Below, one piece after another: positions 18,805 to 27,928 of a stretch of DNA of 64,000 nt. Both the position numbers and the translations under genes were made by a program. Each line of letters opens with the position of its first letter. The stretch's first letter is position 1. The stretch is taken from the NCBI GenBank assembly GCA_023957155.1, contig JAMLHK010000012.1, forward strand, positions 62,001 through 126,000, given 5' to 3'. The stretch comes from Chitinophagaceae bacterium (GTDB taxonomy: Bacteria; Bacteroidota; Bacteroidia; Chitinophagales; Chitinophagaceae). The notes beneath the pieces were generated by a model. It saw only the letters and a list, made by a program, of their open reading frames with translations, made no database searches and was not told where the DNA came from.

Positions 18805-20937
18805 TTACCATCCGGGATTTTGGTGTGAATTGAAATCAGGAATGATCGCTGTTTCTTTCGTGGGAATCGGCATTATAAGATACTTGTCCTGCCAGGCATT
18901 CCTGGTTTCTGTTATAAATCTTTGATATGTATAGGCACCGCTTACTTTTGTCAGCGCAAAATCATCAATCATCCCACTGTTACCGGCAGGCCACTTACTG
19001 AATATCTCTGCAGTAGTATTGCCGGATCCGGTAGTAAATTGGATTTTTTTCTGAGTTAAACCGTCTGCTCCAGTCGCCTGGGATGTGATCTCGTCTCCTC
19101 CGTAATTTCTTACACCCAGATAACCAGTGCCAGCCTGAACAAGCATCACCATCGATAATTCATAAGTGGTATTGGGTTGCAACCCGCTTATTGTTGTCCA
19201 TACATGACCACCGTCAGGCATTGCGACAACATAGCTACTGGTATAGCCGTCAATCGGTATAATGGTGGCACCCAGGTCAAAATTCCATCCTGTTGTTCCG
19301 TCTTCAAAGCTTGCATTGGGGATATTAATATTCGTTGGTCCATTGGCCTGTTTAATTTCCATTCCGGTAGCTACCTTATCCGTTTGATCCAGTATTTTCC
19401 ATCTCCGTACATCCCAGAATCTGTGTTCTTCAATTGCGAGTTCCACCCGTCGTTCACGACGAATGCGGTCGCGCATTTGTTCTTTTGTTAAGCTCGCTGG
19501 TAATGGGGGCATTTCTACCCGGGTGCGAATGGTGTTAATGGCATTGTGTGCTTCTATGGTTGGACCGTTAGCTTCATTCTCTGCTTCTGCAAAATTAAGA
19601 TACAATTCGGCCAAGCGGTATTTTTTCCAACGGGTATCTTCTGGTTGCCCGGATTGCAACCGCGGGTCAACAAATTTACGAAGATAATATCCGGTTCGGG
19701 TAAATGCCCATCCAATAGGTGCTTTTAATAACTGATCGGCACCTCCAATATAGGTTTCCATAGTATGAACAGTTCCGCCAATATTATTATATTGGGCTCC
19801 ATTATACCAGCAAGTGGCATAGAACCTGGGGTCGCGATCAACGTACGGATTATTAGGGTCATAACCCGATGCTACATTGATTATAGGTTCTAAATGGTCT
19901 TCATCGTTATATCCTAATATAGCGGGTTCTCCTGTTGACTGCATATCGTAGCTGTCTACTAACTCCTGGGTTGGTGTTGCTCCTACTTTGAACATACCGG
20001 GCTTACTGGGTATACTGTTGATGATACTGAAAACAGGATCAACCTGAGGGTCATTGATTTCATAAATGGTTTCTTTGTCGCTTGGATTATTGCTGATATC
20101 GGAACGGCTAAGAAAATAAGATTCATAATCATTTACTAAGGCATAGCCGTTACTTGTAAGTACATCCAGCGCTTCTTTTGCGGCAGAAGCTGCGGCCTGC
20201 CATTTTTCAGTACTGTTTCCAGGATTCCATAAGGGACTGGCGTTGTATAATAAAGCCTCAGATTTAATAGCATAGGCAACTGCTTTTGTAAATCGTCCCC
20301 TTTCTCCGCCAATAGAAATACGCATTGGTAAATCAGGATTATTGATTGCAGCATCACAATCACTTACAATAAAATCCACACATTCCTGGAAACCGGGTCG
20401 TGCCAGAGATGTATAATCGTATGTGGGGGTAAATGGTTCTTTGATAATTGGCATGGGCCCAAACTCCTTTATCAATTCCCAATAATAAAAAGCCCTAAGC
20501 AATTGTGCCTCTGCCCGGAAGCGGTTGCGGTTGGTTGTGCCTGGCACGTTAGCCTGATCTATATTTGACAAAAAAACATTGGCATCTTTAATTCCTGTCC
20601 AAAAGGTTGGATAGTGATTTGAACCTTTACCCCGCTCCTGCACATTGGCGATTGGATTTCCCTGAGGACTGAGGGCGCCGGCCCACCAGGCTATTACATT
20701 TCCTCCATAAGCATAGCATTCATCGGTATAGGCTGCAAGAAAATTAAAAAATTCGTATTTCCAGAAATAGCTTGGGATACTTCCGTACACGGTGTTGAGA
20801 TAGGCTTCTGTTCTTTTTTCATCGCTGAAAACATCCTCCAGTGAGATTCTTCCATCGGGAGTGATATCGAGGAAGTCTTTTTTACACCCAGACAAAAGGA
20901 TTGTTAATGTATATAGTCCTATAAATATTTTTTTCAT
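18805..20937 (-). CDS. SusD/RagB-type outer-membrane lipoprotein with inserted carbohydrate-binding-like domain
   Basis: This is the surface glycan-binding partner of the SusC transporter encoded next to it. The lipoprotein signal ends LLSGC (Cys18). The SusD fold is recognisable from ITPDGRISLEDVF, RAEAQLLRAFYYWELIKEFG, RLAELYLNFAEAENEA and RRERRVELAIEEHRFWDVRRWKI, and closes with YLIMPIPTKETAI and NPGW at the C-terminus. At 710 residues it is longer than usual. Residues 535-665 (DNA 18943-19335) are a beta-rich insert beginning NASFEDGTTGWNFD and ending MIDDFALTKV, resembling a galactose-binding-like CBM. It lies between the RRWK helix and the terminal strand of the SusD fold. Confidence 0.95.
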   Translation of the reverse strand: MKKIFIGLYTLTILLSGCKKDFLDITPDGRISLEDVFSDEKRTEAYLNTVYGSIPSYFWKYEFFNFLAAYTDECYAYGGNVIAWWAGALSPQGNPIANVQERGKGSNHYPTFWTGIKDANVFLSNIDQANVPGTTNRNRFRAEAQLLRAFYYWELIKEFGPMPIIKEPFTPTYDYTSLARPGFQECVDFIVSDCDAAINNPDLPMRISIGGERGRFTKAVAYAIKSEALLYNASPLWNPGNSTEKWQAAASAAKEALDVLTSNGYALVNDYESYFLSRSDISNNPSDKETIYEINDPQVDPVFSIINSIPSKPGMFKVGATPTQELVDSYDMQSTGEPAILGYNDEDHLEPIINVASGYDPNNPYVDRDPRFYATCWYNGAQYNNIGGTVHTMETYIGGADQLLKAPIGWAFTRTGYYLRKFVDPRLQSGQPEDTRWKKYRLAELYLNFAEAENEANGPTIEAHNAINTIRTRVEMPPLPASLTKEQMRDRIRRERRVELAIEEHRFWDVRRWKILDQTDKVATGMEIKQANGPTNINIPNASFEDGTTGWNFDLGATIIPIDGYTSSYVVAMPDGGHVWTTISGLQPNTTYELSMVMLVQAGTGYLGVRNYGGDEITSQATGADGLTQKKIQFTTGSGNTTAEIFSKWPAGNSGMIDDFALTKVSGAYTYQRFITETRNAWQDKYLIMPIPTKETAIIPDFNSHQNPGW

Positions 20938-20955
20938 GATCTGTTGTATTAAAGT

Positions 20956-23900
20956 TTAAAATGCCACATTGATTCCACAATTAAAAACACGTACAATTGG
21001 ATATACCCTGCTGTTTGTTAATTCCGGATCAAAATCTTTTGTGGGAAGTTTGTCCCACGTTACCAGGTTCAGACCGTTCACATAGATACGAATACGCTTG
21101 GATGATATTTTTGATGAAATTTTTATCGGCAAGGTGTAACCTATCTCAATGTTTTTGAGACGCAGGTAACCTGCATTGATAATGAAAAATGAATTACGAA
21201 TTTCATTGGGGTTAGATTGAGTTGTAAGTCTCGGGTAAAGTATCTCTTCTCCATTACTTGCCTTTTCAGGGGTCCAACTGGACAGATGACGTTCTACATA
21301 ATTAGTCACTCCATTGGTCGCAAACACCCCTTGTTCTGAGTAATAATTCGACAAGTTAGATACCCCCTGAAATAATATACTGAAATCGAACTGTTTATAA
21401 TTGATATTGAAAGCAGCTCCATACTGGTATTCGGGAATATTGGAGTATCCAATGGGTGCTATATCACGTTCATTGATCACCTTGTCTCCATTAAGGTCCT
21501 TATACTTAAAATCTCCGGGTCTGGACTCATGTCCGCCCACAGTTTGGACAGAAGAATTATCAATGTCAGCCTGGTCTTTAAAATATCCCTCTACAATATA
21601 TCCGAAGTATTGACCAATGCTGTACCCGGTTTCCCGATAGCGGTAAGCATAGGTTTCAGGAAGTTGGGCTTCATCAGCATACACTTGTTTATTCTTGGCA
21701 TAGTTTAAATTAATACGGCTAAGAACAGATAGATTTTTGCTTACAGACTTCCGGTATCCCAATTCAATTTCATATCCCTTGTTTTTTACTTTGCCGATGT
21801 TTACCGGGGGTAATACGTTTATAGGATAACCATTAAGTATAGGAATTATTCCCCTGTTCCGGAGAATATTATCTCTGTTTTCTGTAAATATATCTACAGT
21901 AATAGAGAGGTCATTGAATAAACCGACTTCAAGCCCTATGTTTGCTTTGCTGGCTTCTTCCCATTGCAATTGTTCATTTTTAAGTAAATTTGTAGCAATC
22001 TCTCTGCCTTCACCTAAACTTCCCGAAAATCCGCCTCCGGTAACCTGAATATCATCCAGATATAAGAACCTGCGACTGCCGATACGGTCGTTCCCTACTT
22101 TTCCGTACGATCCTCTGATTTTTAAATTGGTTATTGCATCCATATTTCTCATAAATTCCTCATTTGAGACCACCCAGCTTGCCGATACTGCCGGGAAGAA
22201 ACCAAAGCGGTTCTTCTTGGCGAACTGTTCAGATCCGTTATAACCTGCGTTGAGCTCAAGGAAATAGCGATTGTCAAAGCCATAGGTGGCGCGTAATGCC
22301 CATCCGGAAAGCTTATAAGGCAATTCATTGTTAATGATCCTTGTTTGACGCTGGTAAAGAGCTAATCCGGTTATAGCATGTTTATTAAAGCGACCTGTAT
22401 AATTCAGGGAAAGTTGTGTATTAGATTGGGTTGCAAATTCACGACCACCGCCAATAGAAAGCGGGGTATTTTGATCGTTGTTAAATGGTCTGAAGTATAC
22501 ACTGTCTTTTCCGTCCATACCTTTTAAGTTCGGATCAATAATCTGAATATATTTTTCGTAATTACGGCTGGCTTCCAGATTGTTGATGGTTTTTGAATCG
22601 AACGACATTACTCCCTTAACAGACAGCCCTTTTGTGATAAAATCAAGGCTCTGATCCATACCGAAAGTTGCCAGCACATTGCTTCTCGTTTGTTGAATAT
22701 AGCCTGTGCGGTTTATTAGCCCGTAAGCTGGCCGGTCGACATCACCATAGGTTATTACCTCACCATCTTCGGTAACCGGACCCGGCACTATAGAAGGCAG
22801 CCGATTAAGAAAATAAATGATCCAGTTCATCGGGTCATCTCCACCTAACGCAAAAGGATTATTTCTTTTTTCCAGATAGCCGGCTACGTTCAGGAAGGCA
22901 TTCAGTGATTTATTAACCTTTACATCTATGTTTGACCGGAAATTGTATCGCTCCAGTTTGAAGGATGGGTCATAGCTTAGGTCTTTTTCGGTATTGAACT
23001 GACCAGCCTGGTTAAGGTATCCTGCATTGACGAAATATTTAACTGTTTTTCCAGCGCCAGAAATGTTGAGATTATAGCGTTGTTGCGGAGCATACTTTTT
23101 AATCAGCAGGTTTTCCCAGTTAGTGTTAGGATATCGCCTGGGGTCATCTTGTAAACGATATCTTTCAACAGCATCTTCGGAATAAGCAGCTGGTAATCCA
23201 TCGTTTGCCAGAGCCAGGTTTTTGAGCGTTGCAAATTCATAAGCATTTACCGGGTGTATAAAACGGGGAAAATCCTGTGTTCCAAATTCCGAGGTAAAAC
23301 TAATTTCAGGCTTTTCCTGTGTGCCCCGTTTTGTGGTAACCATAATTACTCCGTTCGCGCCTCTTACACCGAAGAGAGCGGTTGAAGAAGCATCTTTTAA
23401 AATGGTAACTGATTCCACTTCATTGGGATCAATGTAAGTAAGTTCTCTTTCAACACCATCCACAAGTACAATTGGGCTTTGTTCATTTACCGTTCCCTGT
23501 CCACGTATAAACAATTGAGTGATGTCTCGCCCGGGTTGGCCACTGCGTTGAATAGAGGTGAGCCCCGGTAAACGCCCGGCCAGGGAAACTGCCAGGTTGG
23601 CTGCGGGACTTTGCTTAATCTCTTTGGTACGAATGCTGGAAATGGCCCCGGTAACTGTTTCTTTTCTTTGGGTACCGTAGGCAATCACAACTACTTCTCC
23701 CATACTCCCATCCGACATTTCGAGCACAACGTTAACCCTGCTTTTGCCATTTAAAGCAACTTCCTGTTCCTGATACCCTGTTGCACTAATTACCAATATT
23801 GCCTGCGGAGTTTTTACCTGAATGGAGAACTCTCCATTATTGTTTGTGGTTGTTCCGTTAGACGTATTTTTTTCGATGATGCTGGCGGATACCGGCTCAT

Positions 23901-24060
23901 CGGATAAATTGGTAATTTTCCCGGTTACTGTGATATTTCCCGTTTGCTGGCTGTATACAGCGGGATTATAGATAATATTTATCAATATGCTTAGACAAAG
24001 TATTATGACCGGACGTGGTCCGAAGAGGTGATGAAACAGCATTAAATGTTTTTGATTCAT
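20956..24060 (-). CDS. SusC/RagA-type TonB-dependent outer-membrane transporter
   Basis: The protein has 1034 residues. After a signal peptide (about 1-38) comes a carboxypeptidase-regulatory-like domain (about 42-115, GNITVTGKITN), then the plug domain with AYGTQRKETVTGAISS and LFIRGQGTVNEQSPIVLVDG, and a long beta barrel ending in an aromatic residue (INVAF). It is stop-proximal to susD by 18 nt, so the pair is co-transcribed. It is predicted to import nucleoside- or ribose-containing oligosaccharides using TonB energy. No N-terminal TonB-box signalling (STN) domain is visible, so it probably does not signal to a sigma/anti-sigma pair. Confidence 0.96.
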   Translation of the reverse strand: MNQKHLMLFHHLFGPRPVIILCLSILINIIYNPAVYSQQTGNITVTGKITNLSDEPVSASIIEKNTSNGTTTNNNGEFSIQVKTPQAILVISATGYQEQEVALNGKSRVNVVLEMSDGSMGEVVVIAYGTQRKETVTGAISSIRTKEIKQSPAANLAVSLAGRLPGLTSIQRSGQPGRDITQLFIRGQGTVNEQSPIVLVDGVERELTYIDPNEVESVTILKDASSTALFGVRGANGVIMVTTKRGTQEKPEISFTSEFGTQDFPRFIHPVNAYEFATLKNLALANDGLPAAYSEDAVERYRLQDDPRRYPNTNWENLLIKKYAPQQRYNLNISGAGKTVKYFVNAGYLNQAGQFNTEKDLSYDPSFKLERYNFRSNIDVKVNKSLNAFLNVAGYLEKRNNPFALGGDDPMNWIIYFLNRLPSIVPGPVTEDGEVITYGDVDRPAYGLINRTGYIQQTRSNVLATFGMDQSLDFITKGLSVKGVMSFDSKTINNLEASRNYEKYIQIIDPNLKGMDGKDSVYFRPFNNDQNTPLSIGGGREFATQSNTQLSLNYTGRFNKHAITGLALYQRQTRIINNELPYKLSGWALRATYGFDNRYFLELNAGYNGSEQFAKKNRFGFFPAVSASWVVSNEEFMRNMDAITNLKIRGSYGKVGNDRIGSRRFLYLDDIQVTGGGFSGSLGEGREIATNLLKNEQLQWEEASKANIGLEVGLFNDLSITVDIFTENRDNILRNRGIIPILNGYPINVLPPVNIGKVKNKGYEIELGYRKSVSKNLSVLSRINLNYAKNKQVYADEAQLPETYAYRYRETGYSIGQYFGYIVEGYFKDQADIDNSSVQTVGGHESRPGDFKYKDLNGDKVINERDIAPIGYSNIPEYQYGAAFNINYKQFDFSILFQGVSNLSNYYSEQGVFATNGVTNYVERHLSSWTPEKASNGEEILYPRLTTQSNPNEIRNSFFIINAGYLRLKNIEIGYTLPIKISSKISSKRIRIYVNGLNLVTWDKLPTKDFDPELTNSRVYPIVRVFNCGINVAF

Positions 24061-24163
24061 TTTCTAATTCATTTTAGCAGTTATTAAATAGAATGGTATA
24101 CTATAAGGAAAAGGTTATAGATATTATTTTATAAATCATGTCCCCGGTGCGACTTCAATGACT

Positions 24164-25165
24164 TCAGGTTCCCGCCGCTATGATCAACGCCAGCCCTGCA
24201 ACAAAAAGCACGAACATGGCAGCGATCATTTTTCTTACAGATGCGTTACTTCCTTTAAACTCTTTCCAGATAAGTACACCCCATAAGGCGGCAACAAGTG
24301 TGGCGCCTTGTCCCAGTCCATAAGAAATAGCCGGTCCGGCTTTACCTGCGGCGATTAAGTTGAACAGGTTACCTGTACCCCATATTGTTCCTCCTATGAT
24401 CCCTACCCAATGCACGCCCCTGCCTTTAAAATAGTCTGCATAACGGGCAGGGCTACCCTCAAACGGTCTGCGCATCAATACCGTGTTGAAAATAATATTG
24501 CTGAGCAGGATCCCTGCAGCGAAAATCACAAAAGCAGTGTAGGGCGTCATTTTACCGGCAGCCGGCGACATGAAATTTTCAAGATCCATTCCGGATGCTA
24601 CAAAAGGGTAAAAAGTAGACATGAGGATACCTGCAATGATGGACACTACAATCCATTTACCGGCACCTTTTTTACCCGAACCGCCCGAATGTTTTCCATA
24701 GGCCAGGGCGTTCACGATTATTGCTGCCGTTACAAGCAGTACACCGGAGAACAGCAGGACAGGGTTGCCTTTGCTTAAAAGTATATAGTTGATGATCACT
24801 CCTATGATCAGCGCCAGCCCGATCCCTACAGGAAAGGCTACTGCCATACCCGCTCCGGCTATGGCAGCGGTAAGTAAAATGTTTGCCAGGTTAAACACCA
24901 CACCGCCTATCAGCGCGTTGCGGATATTAATGCCTTCCGCCTGGCTGATATCGGTAAGGAAAGGTCTTCCGCCTTCACCGTTGCTGCCGAGTGTAAATGC
25001 GGCAAGCAGGGAAAGCAGGAATATACCGATCACGTAGTCCCAGTAAAACAATTCGAAGCGCCATTGCTTTTGCACTAATTTTTGGGTATTGGCCCAGGAG
25101 CCCCAGCAAAGCATGGTGATAAAACAGAATACAATGGCCAAGGAGTAGCTGTCTACAATAAACAT
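24164..25165 (-). CDS. GRP-family sugar (ribose-type) inner-membrane transporter
   Basis: The protein has 333 residues and about ten membrane segments, with Gly/Ala-rich helices. Motifs include CWGSWANTQKL near the N-terminus, GGVVFNLANILLTAAIAGAG and GGTIWGTGNLFNLIAA, typical of the glucose/ribose porter (GRP/RhaT-like) family. Lying 40 nt downstream of ribokinase, it most likely carries ribose across the inner membrane, the job of RusT in the B. thetaiotaomicron ribose system. A 103-nt A/T-rich gap separates it from susC. Confidence 0.85.
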   Translation of the reverse strand: MFIVDSYSLAIVFCFITMLCWGSWANTQKLVQKQWRFELFYWDYVIGIFLLSLLAAFTLGSNGEGGRPFLTDISQAEGINIRNALIGGVVFNLANILLTAAIAGAGMAVAFPVGIGLALIIGVIINYILLSKGNPVLLFSGVLLVTAAIIVNALAYGKHSGGSGKKGAGKWIVVSIIAGILMSTFYPFVASGMDLENFMSPAAGKMTPYTAFVIFAAGILLSNIIFNTVLMRRPFEGSPARYADYFKGRGVHWVGIIGGTIWGTGNLFNLIAAGKAGPAISYGLGQGATLVAALWGVLIWKEFKGSNASVRKMIAAMFVLFVAGLALIIAAGT

Positions 25166-25205
25166 AATGGCAGAGATTTTAGTGAAACGATTTGATGATG
25201 ACTTT

Positions 25206-26135
25206 CTATTCCGGAATGTGTAAGGTTTGTGCTATCAGTTCGTTGCGGTAGGGGATAGAAGACTGCGCTCCCAGGCGGGTAACCGAAATAGCTGCCGCAT
25301 CACAGGCAAAACGTACAGCTCCCCGTATATCCTTTCCTTCAGAGAGTGCTACGGCCAGCGCTCCATTGAATACATCACCTGCGGCAGTGGTATCAACAGG
25401 CTGCACTTTCCTGGCTTCCACCATTGAACACCGGCTTCCTTCACAGATCAAAGCGCCTTTTGAGCCGAGTGTTACAATTACCGTATTTACCCCTTTTTCA
25501 CAGATCAGTATCGCCGCTTTTTTTGCATCTTCTATATTGCTGACCGGTATACCGGCTATCATAGCTGCTTCTGTTTCATTGGGGGTCAGGATATCAATCC
25601 GGCTTAATAATGATTCCGATAAAACTGCCGCCGGAGCCGGGTTAAGAATAGTGCTCACCTTGTGGGAAGCTGCATAGCCTGCTACATATTCTACTACGTC
25701 CATTGGGATCTCTAATTGCAGCAATGTGATACCCGCGTCAGCGATGGCGGGTAATGCTGTTTTGATATCGTCAACCTTGAGGTTGGCATTGGCGCCGGAA
25801 GCTACCACAATGCTGTTCTCCCCCTCCCGGTCTACGGTAATCAGCGCAACACCGCTCGGGAGCGTATCGTCCGATACAAGAAAAGAAGTATCTATGTTCT
25901 CTTCACTGAACAGTTGTGAAAATTGCTTACCAAAAACGTCATTGCCTAACTTGGAGATGAATATTACTTCGGCGCCCAGCCGTGAGGCGGCAACTGCCTG
26001 GTTGGCTCCTTTTCCGCCGGGATTCATAAAGAAGGAGCCGGAAAGAACCGTTTCCCCGGGTACCGGGATATGTGCGGTTTTAACAACCATATCCATATTG
26101 GAGCTACCTACCACTACTATTTTTTTCGCACTCAT
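25206..26135 (-). CDS. rbsK: Ribokinase
   Basis: This PfkB-family kinase converts ribose plus ATP to ribose 5-phosphate in the cytoplasm. Of 309 residues (E. coli RbsK 309), the substrate-binding motif GGKGANQAVAASRLG begins at residue 40 and the ATP/anion-hole motif DTTAAGD lies at 248-254, with Asp254 as catalytic base. It is the first gene of the minus-strand operon of transporter, SusC/D and nucleoside hydrolases, closing the pathway from nucleoside to pentose phosphate. The upstream divergent region carries a candidate promoter at 26175-26182. Confidence 0.93.
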   Translation of the reverse strand: MSAKKIVVVGSSNMDMVVKTAHIPVPGETVLSGSFFMNPGGKGANQAVAASRLGAEVIFISKLGNDVFGKQFSQLFSEENIDTSFLVSDDTLPSGVALITVDREGENSIVVASGANANLKVDDIKTALPAIADAGITLLQLEIPMDVVEYVAGYAASHKVSTILNPAPAAVLSESLLSRIDILTPNETEAAMIAGIPVSNIEDAKKAAILICEKGVNTVIVTLGSKGALICEGSRCSMVEARKVQPVDTTAAGDVFNGALAVALSEGKDIRGAVRFACDAAAISVTRLGAQSSIPYRNELIAQTLHIPE

Positions 26136-26174
26136 AGAGCAAGCTGTTTTTGTGATCTTCTGTAATCGTTATTT

Positions 26175-26182
26175 CAAAGCTA
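26175..26182 (-). promoter_or_regulatory. Candidate promoter of the ribose operon (-7 box)
   Basis: On the minus strand TAGCTTTG matches TAnnTTTG, 39 nt upstream of the rbsK ATG. No clean TTG is visible at -33, as expected if an activator is needed. Confidence 0.45.
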
Positions 26183-26285
26183 TCTTATCTCTGTCCTAAA
26201 TAAAAATCATTAATTTCACTTTTTAATAATTGTAAAATACTAACCTTCATAATTATTATATCATAAATAATTGATTGTTATAGTA

Positions 26286-26313
26286 TTGCATTTTGTATAT
26301 TGGTGTAATTTTG
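26286..26313 (+). promoter_or_regulatory. Promoter of the divergent 498-residue gene
   Basis: TTG (26286-26288), a 17-nt spacer and TAATTTTG (26306-26313) fit the Bacteroidota sigma-A consensus TTG-N17-23-TAnnTTTG. The box ends 36 nt before the ATG at 26350. The 214-nt divergent region is very A/T-rich. Confidence 0.6.
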
Positions 26314-26349
26314 TGGATTATGATATAGCCGGTTTTTAATTTTAGAAAG

Positions 26350-27846
26350 ATGTCCAAAACAGCAGCCATACGGTTAGTTAAATCCTTATCGGGACCGGAA
26401 AAGCGTTTTTTTAAGCTGTATGTAAAGCGCCAGTCGGTGGGAAGGGTTTATCTTGATCTGTTTCATATCATAGATAAGGCAAATCATGATGCAGCATCGG
26501 CAGTGGAGGCAATATTTAAAAAAAAGCATCCCGGCGTGTCTGTCCATAATACCGCAAGATACTTAGTTAAGATACTCACGGATTGCCTCATTCAGCTTAA
26601 AACGGAAAAAGATCCGCTGTTCTGGCTACTGCAAAATATCATGCGGATAAGGGTTTTGCAGGAGCGGTCGTTACAGGATGAGGGTTACCAGGAAATACTT
26701 AAGATACGTACTAAGGCCGGTGCGTTCCAGCATCCGTTGATTGAATATATCAGCTATCGTGAAGAACTGAACTATTTTGTGGATAGTAATTTTCCTGCGG
26801 TAACAGATAAGCAGGTCGTTGAGCTGCAAATGAGGGCCAAGCGCCTGTTGGGAGATATGAACAGCATACATGATCATCATTCTCTTTTTGAGCAGTTGAA
26901 ATACCGGGTGGTGCATGCCGGGAAAATATCTTCACAGGAGCAGATGAAGATGCTGAATGACCTGGTATTAAGTGAAATGGGATTGGTAACGCATAAACCG
27001 GTCAAAAGCTTTGCCGCACAAAAATTACATTTATTATTCCAGTCTTTTTTCTTTACCCATACCGGTGAATACAAAACGGCATTAAAGACTTTCGCTTCGC
27101 TTAACCGACTCTTTGAAGAAAACATGAAGTTGCTGGATCATCCTCCCTTAGATTATCTTTCTGTGCTCAACGGAACATTAGACAGCCTGCACATGCTTGG
27201 ACTTGTTGAGGAAATGAGCTTTTATATCGGGAAAGCAGGGCAGTTAGATCAGTCTGTATACCCGGAATATTTCAGAAGCCAGGTGCAAAAAACAGTGCTG
27301 TTATACCGGCTGATATCCCTGGTGGCTCAACATAGCTTTTCGGCAGCTGTACATCTCAGTGCTATGGAAAAGGACCGGATAACGGCTTACAATATGGTGG
27401 ATGAAGAGAAGCAATGGGAGCTATATTTTTATACGGCGCTTTCTTTTTTTAAGCTGAATAATTATAAGCAGGCGCATCGTTGGATTAGTGAAGCGATGCA
27501 GAAGCAACGCAGTTATAAGCACTGGCTGGTGTGTAAAGCTGCCAGGTTATTGAATATCATCGTGTATTATGAAAGGGGAGAAAGGGATTACCTGGATTAT
27601 GAGATCACAGCGTATAAAAGATTTTTTGGAAACCGGCAGTTGCTGAAGACGGAACAGCTTTTGTTTAAGGGTATCCGGATGAATGTTCATGTTAAAATTT
27701 CCGGGAAGATGCAGGTGCAGAAGATGAAGGAGGAACTCGATGCTTTACAGCAGAATCGTTTTGAAAAGCAGTTGCTCAAATATTTTGATTTTGCCGGGTG
27801 GACTGCGGAAAAAATAAAAGCCGGTACCCGGTATTTGTCAGGATAA
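26350..27846 (+). CDS. Helical protein divergent from ribose operon, candidate regulator
   Basis: The protein has 498 residues, with no signal peptide and no membrane segment. It is almost entirely alpha-helical with TPR-like periodicity. The N-terminus (IRLVKSLSGPEKRFFKLYV, later ARYLVKILTDCLIQLK) resembles, from memory, a large uncharacterised Bacteroidota family starting SLSxxEKRYFK. The C-terminus is basic. No classical HTH is obvious. It is divergent from rbsK and shares its promoter region, the position occupied by the regulator gene rusR in the B. thetaiotaomicron ribose locus, so a regulatory role is inferred from position only. Confidence 0.75.
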   Translation: MSKTAAIRLVKSLSGPEKRFFKLYVKRQSVGRVYLDLFHIIDKANHDAASAVEAIFKKKHPGVSVHNTARYLVKILTDCLIQLKTEKDPLFWLLQNIMRIRVLQERSLQDEGYQEILKIRTKAGAFQHPLIEYISYREELNYFVDSNFPAVTDKQVVELQMRAKRLLGDMNSIHDHHSLFEQLKYRVVHAGKISSQEQMKMLNDLVLSEMGLVTHKPVKSFAAQKLHLLFQSFFFTHTGEYKTALKTFASLNRLFEENMKLLDHPPLDYLSVLNGTLDSLHMLGLVEEMSFYIGKAGQLDQSVYPEYFRSQVQKTVLLYRLISLVAQHSFSAAVHLSAMEKDRITAYNMVDEEKQWELYFYTALSFFKLNNYKQAHRWISEAMQKQRSYKHWLVCKAARLLNIIVYYERGERDYLDYEITAYKRFFGNRQLLKTEQLLFKGIRMNVHVKISGKMQVQKMKEELDALQQNRFEKQLLKYFDFAGWTAEKIKAGTRYLSG

Positions 27847-27928
27847 ATTTTTGATATACGCAGTCCTGCCGGGAAAGGAATACCCGGTGATGGAGCAGGA
27901 GCAAAACATCAGCACGCCGTAGGCGTAA

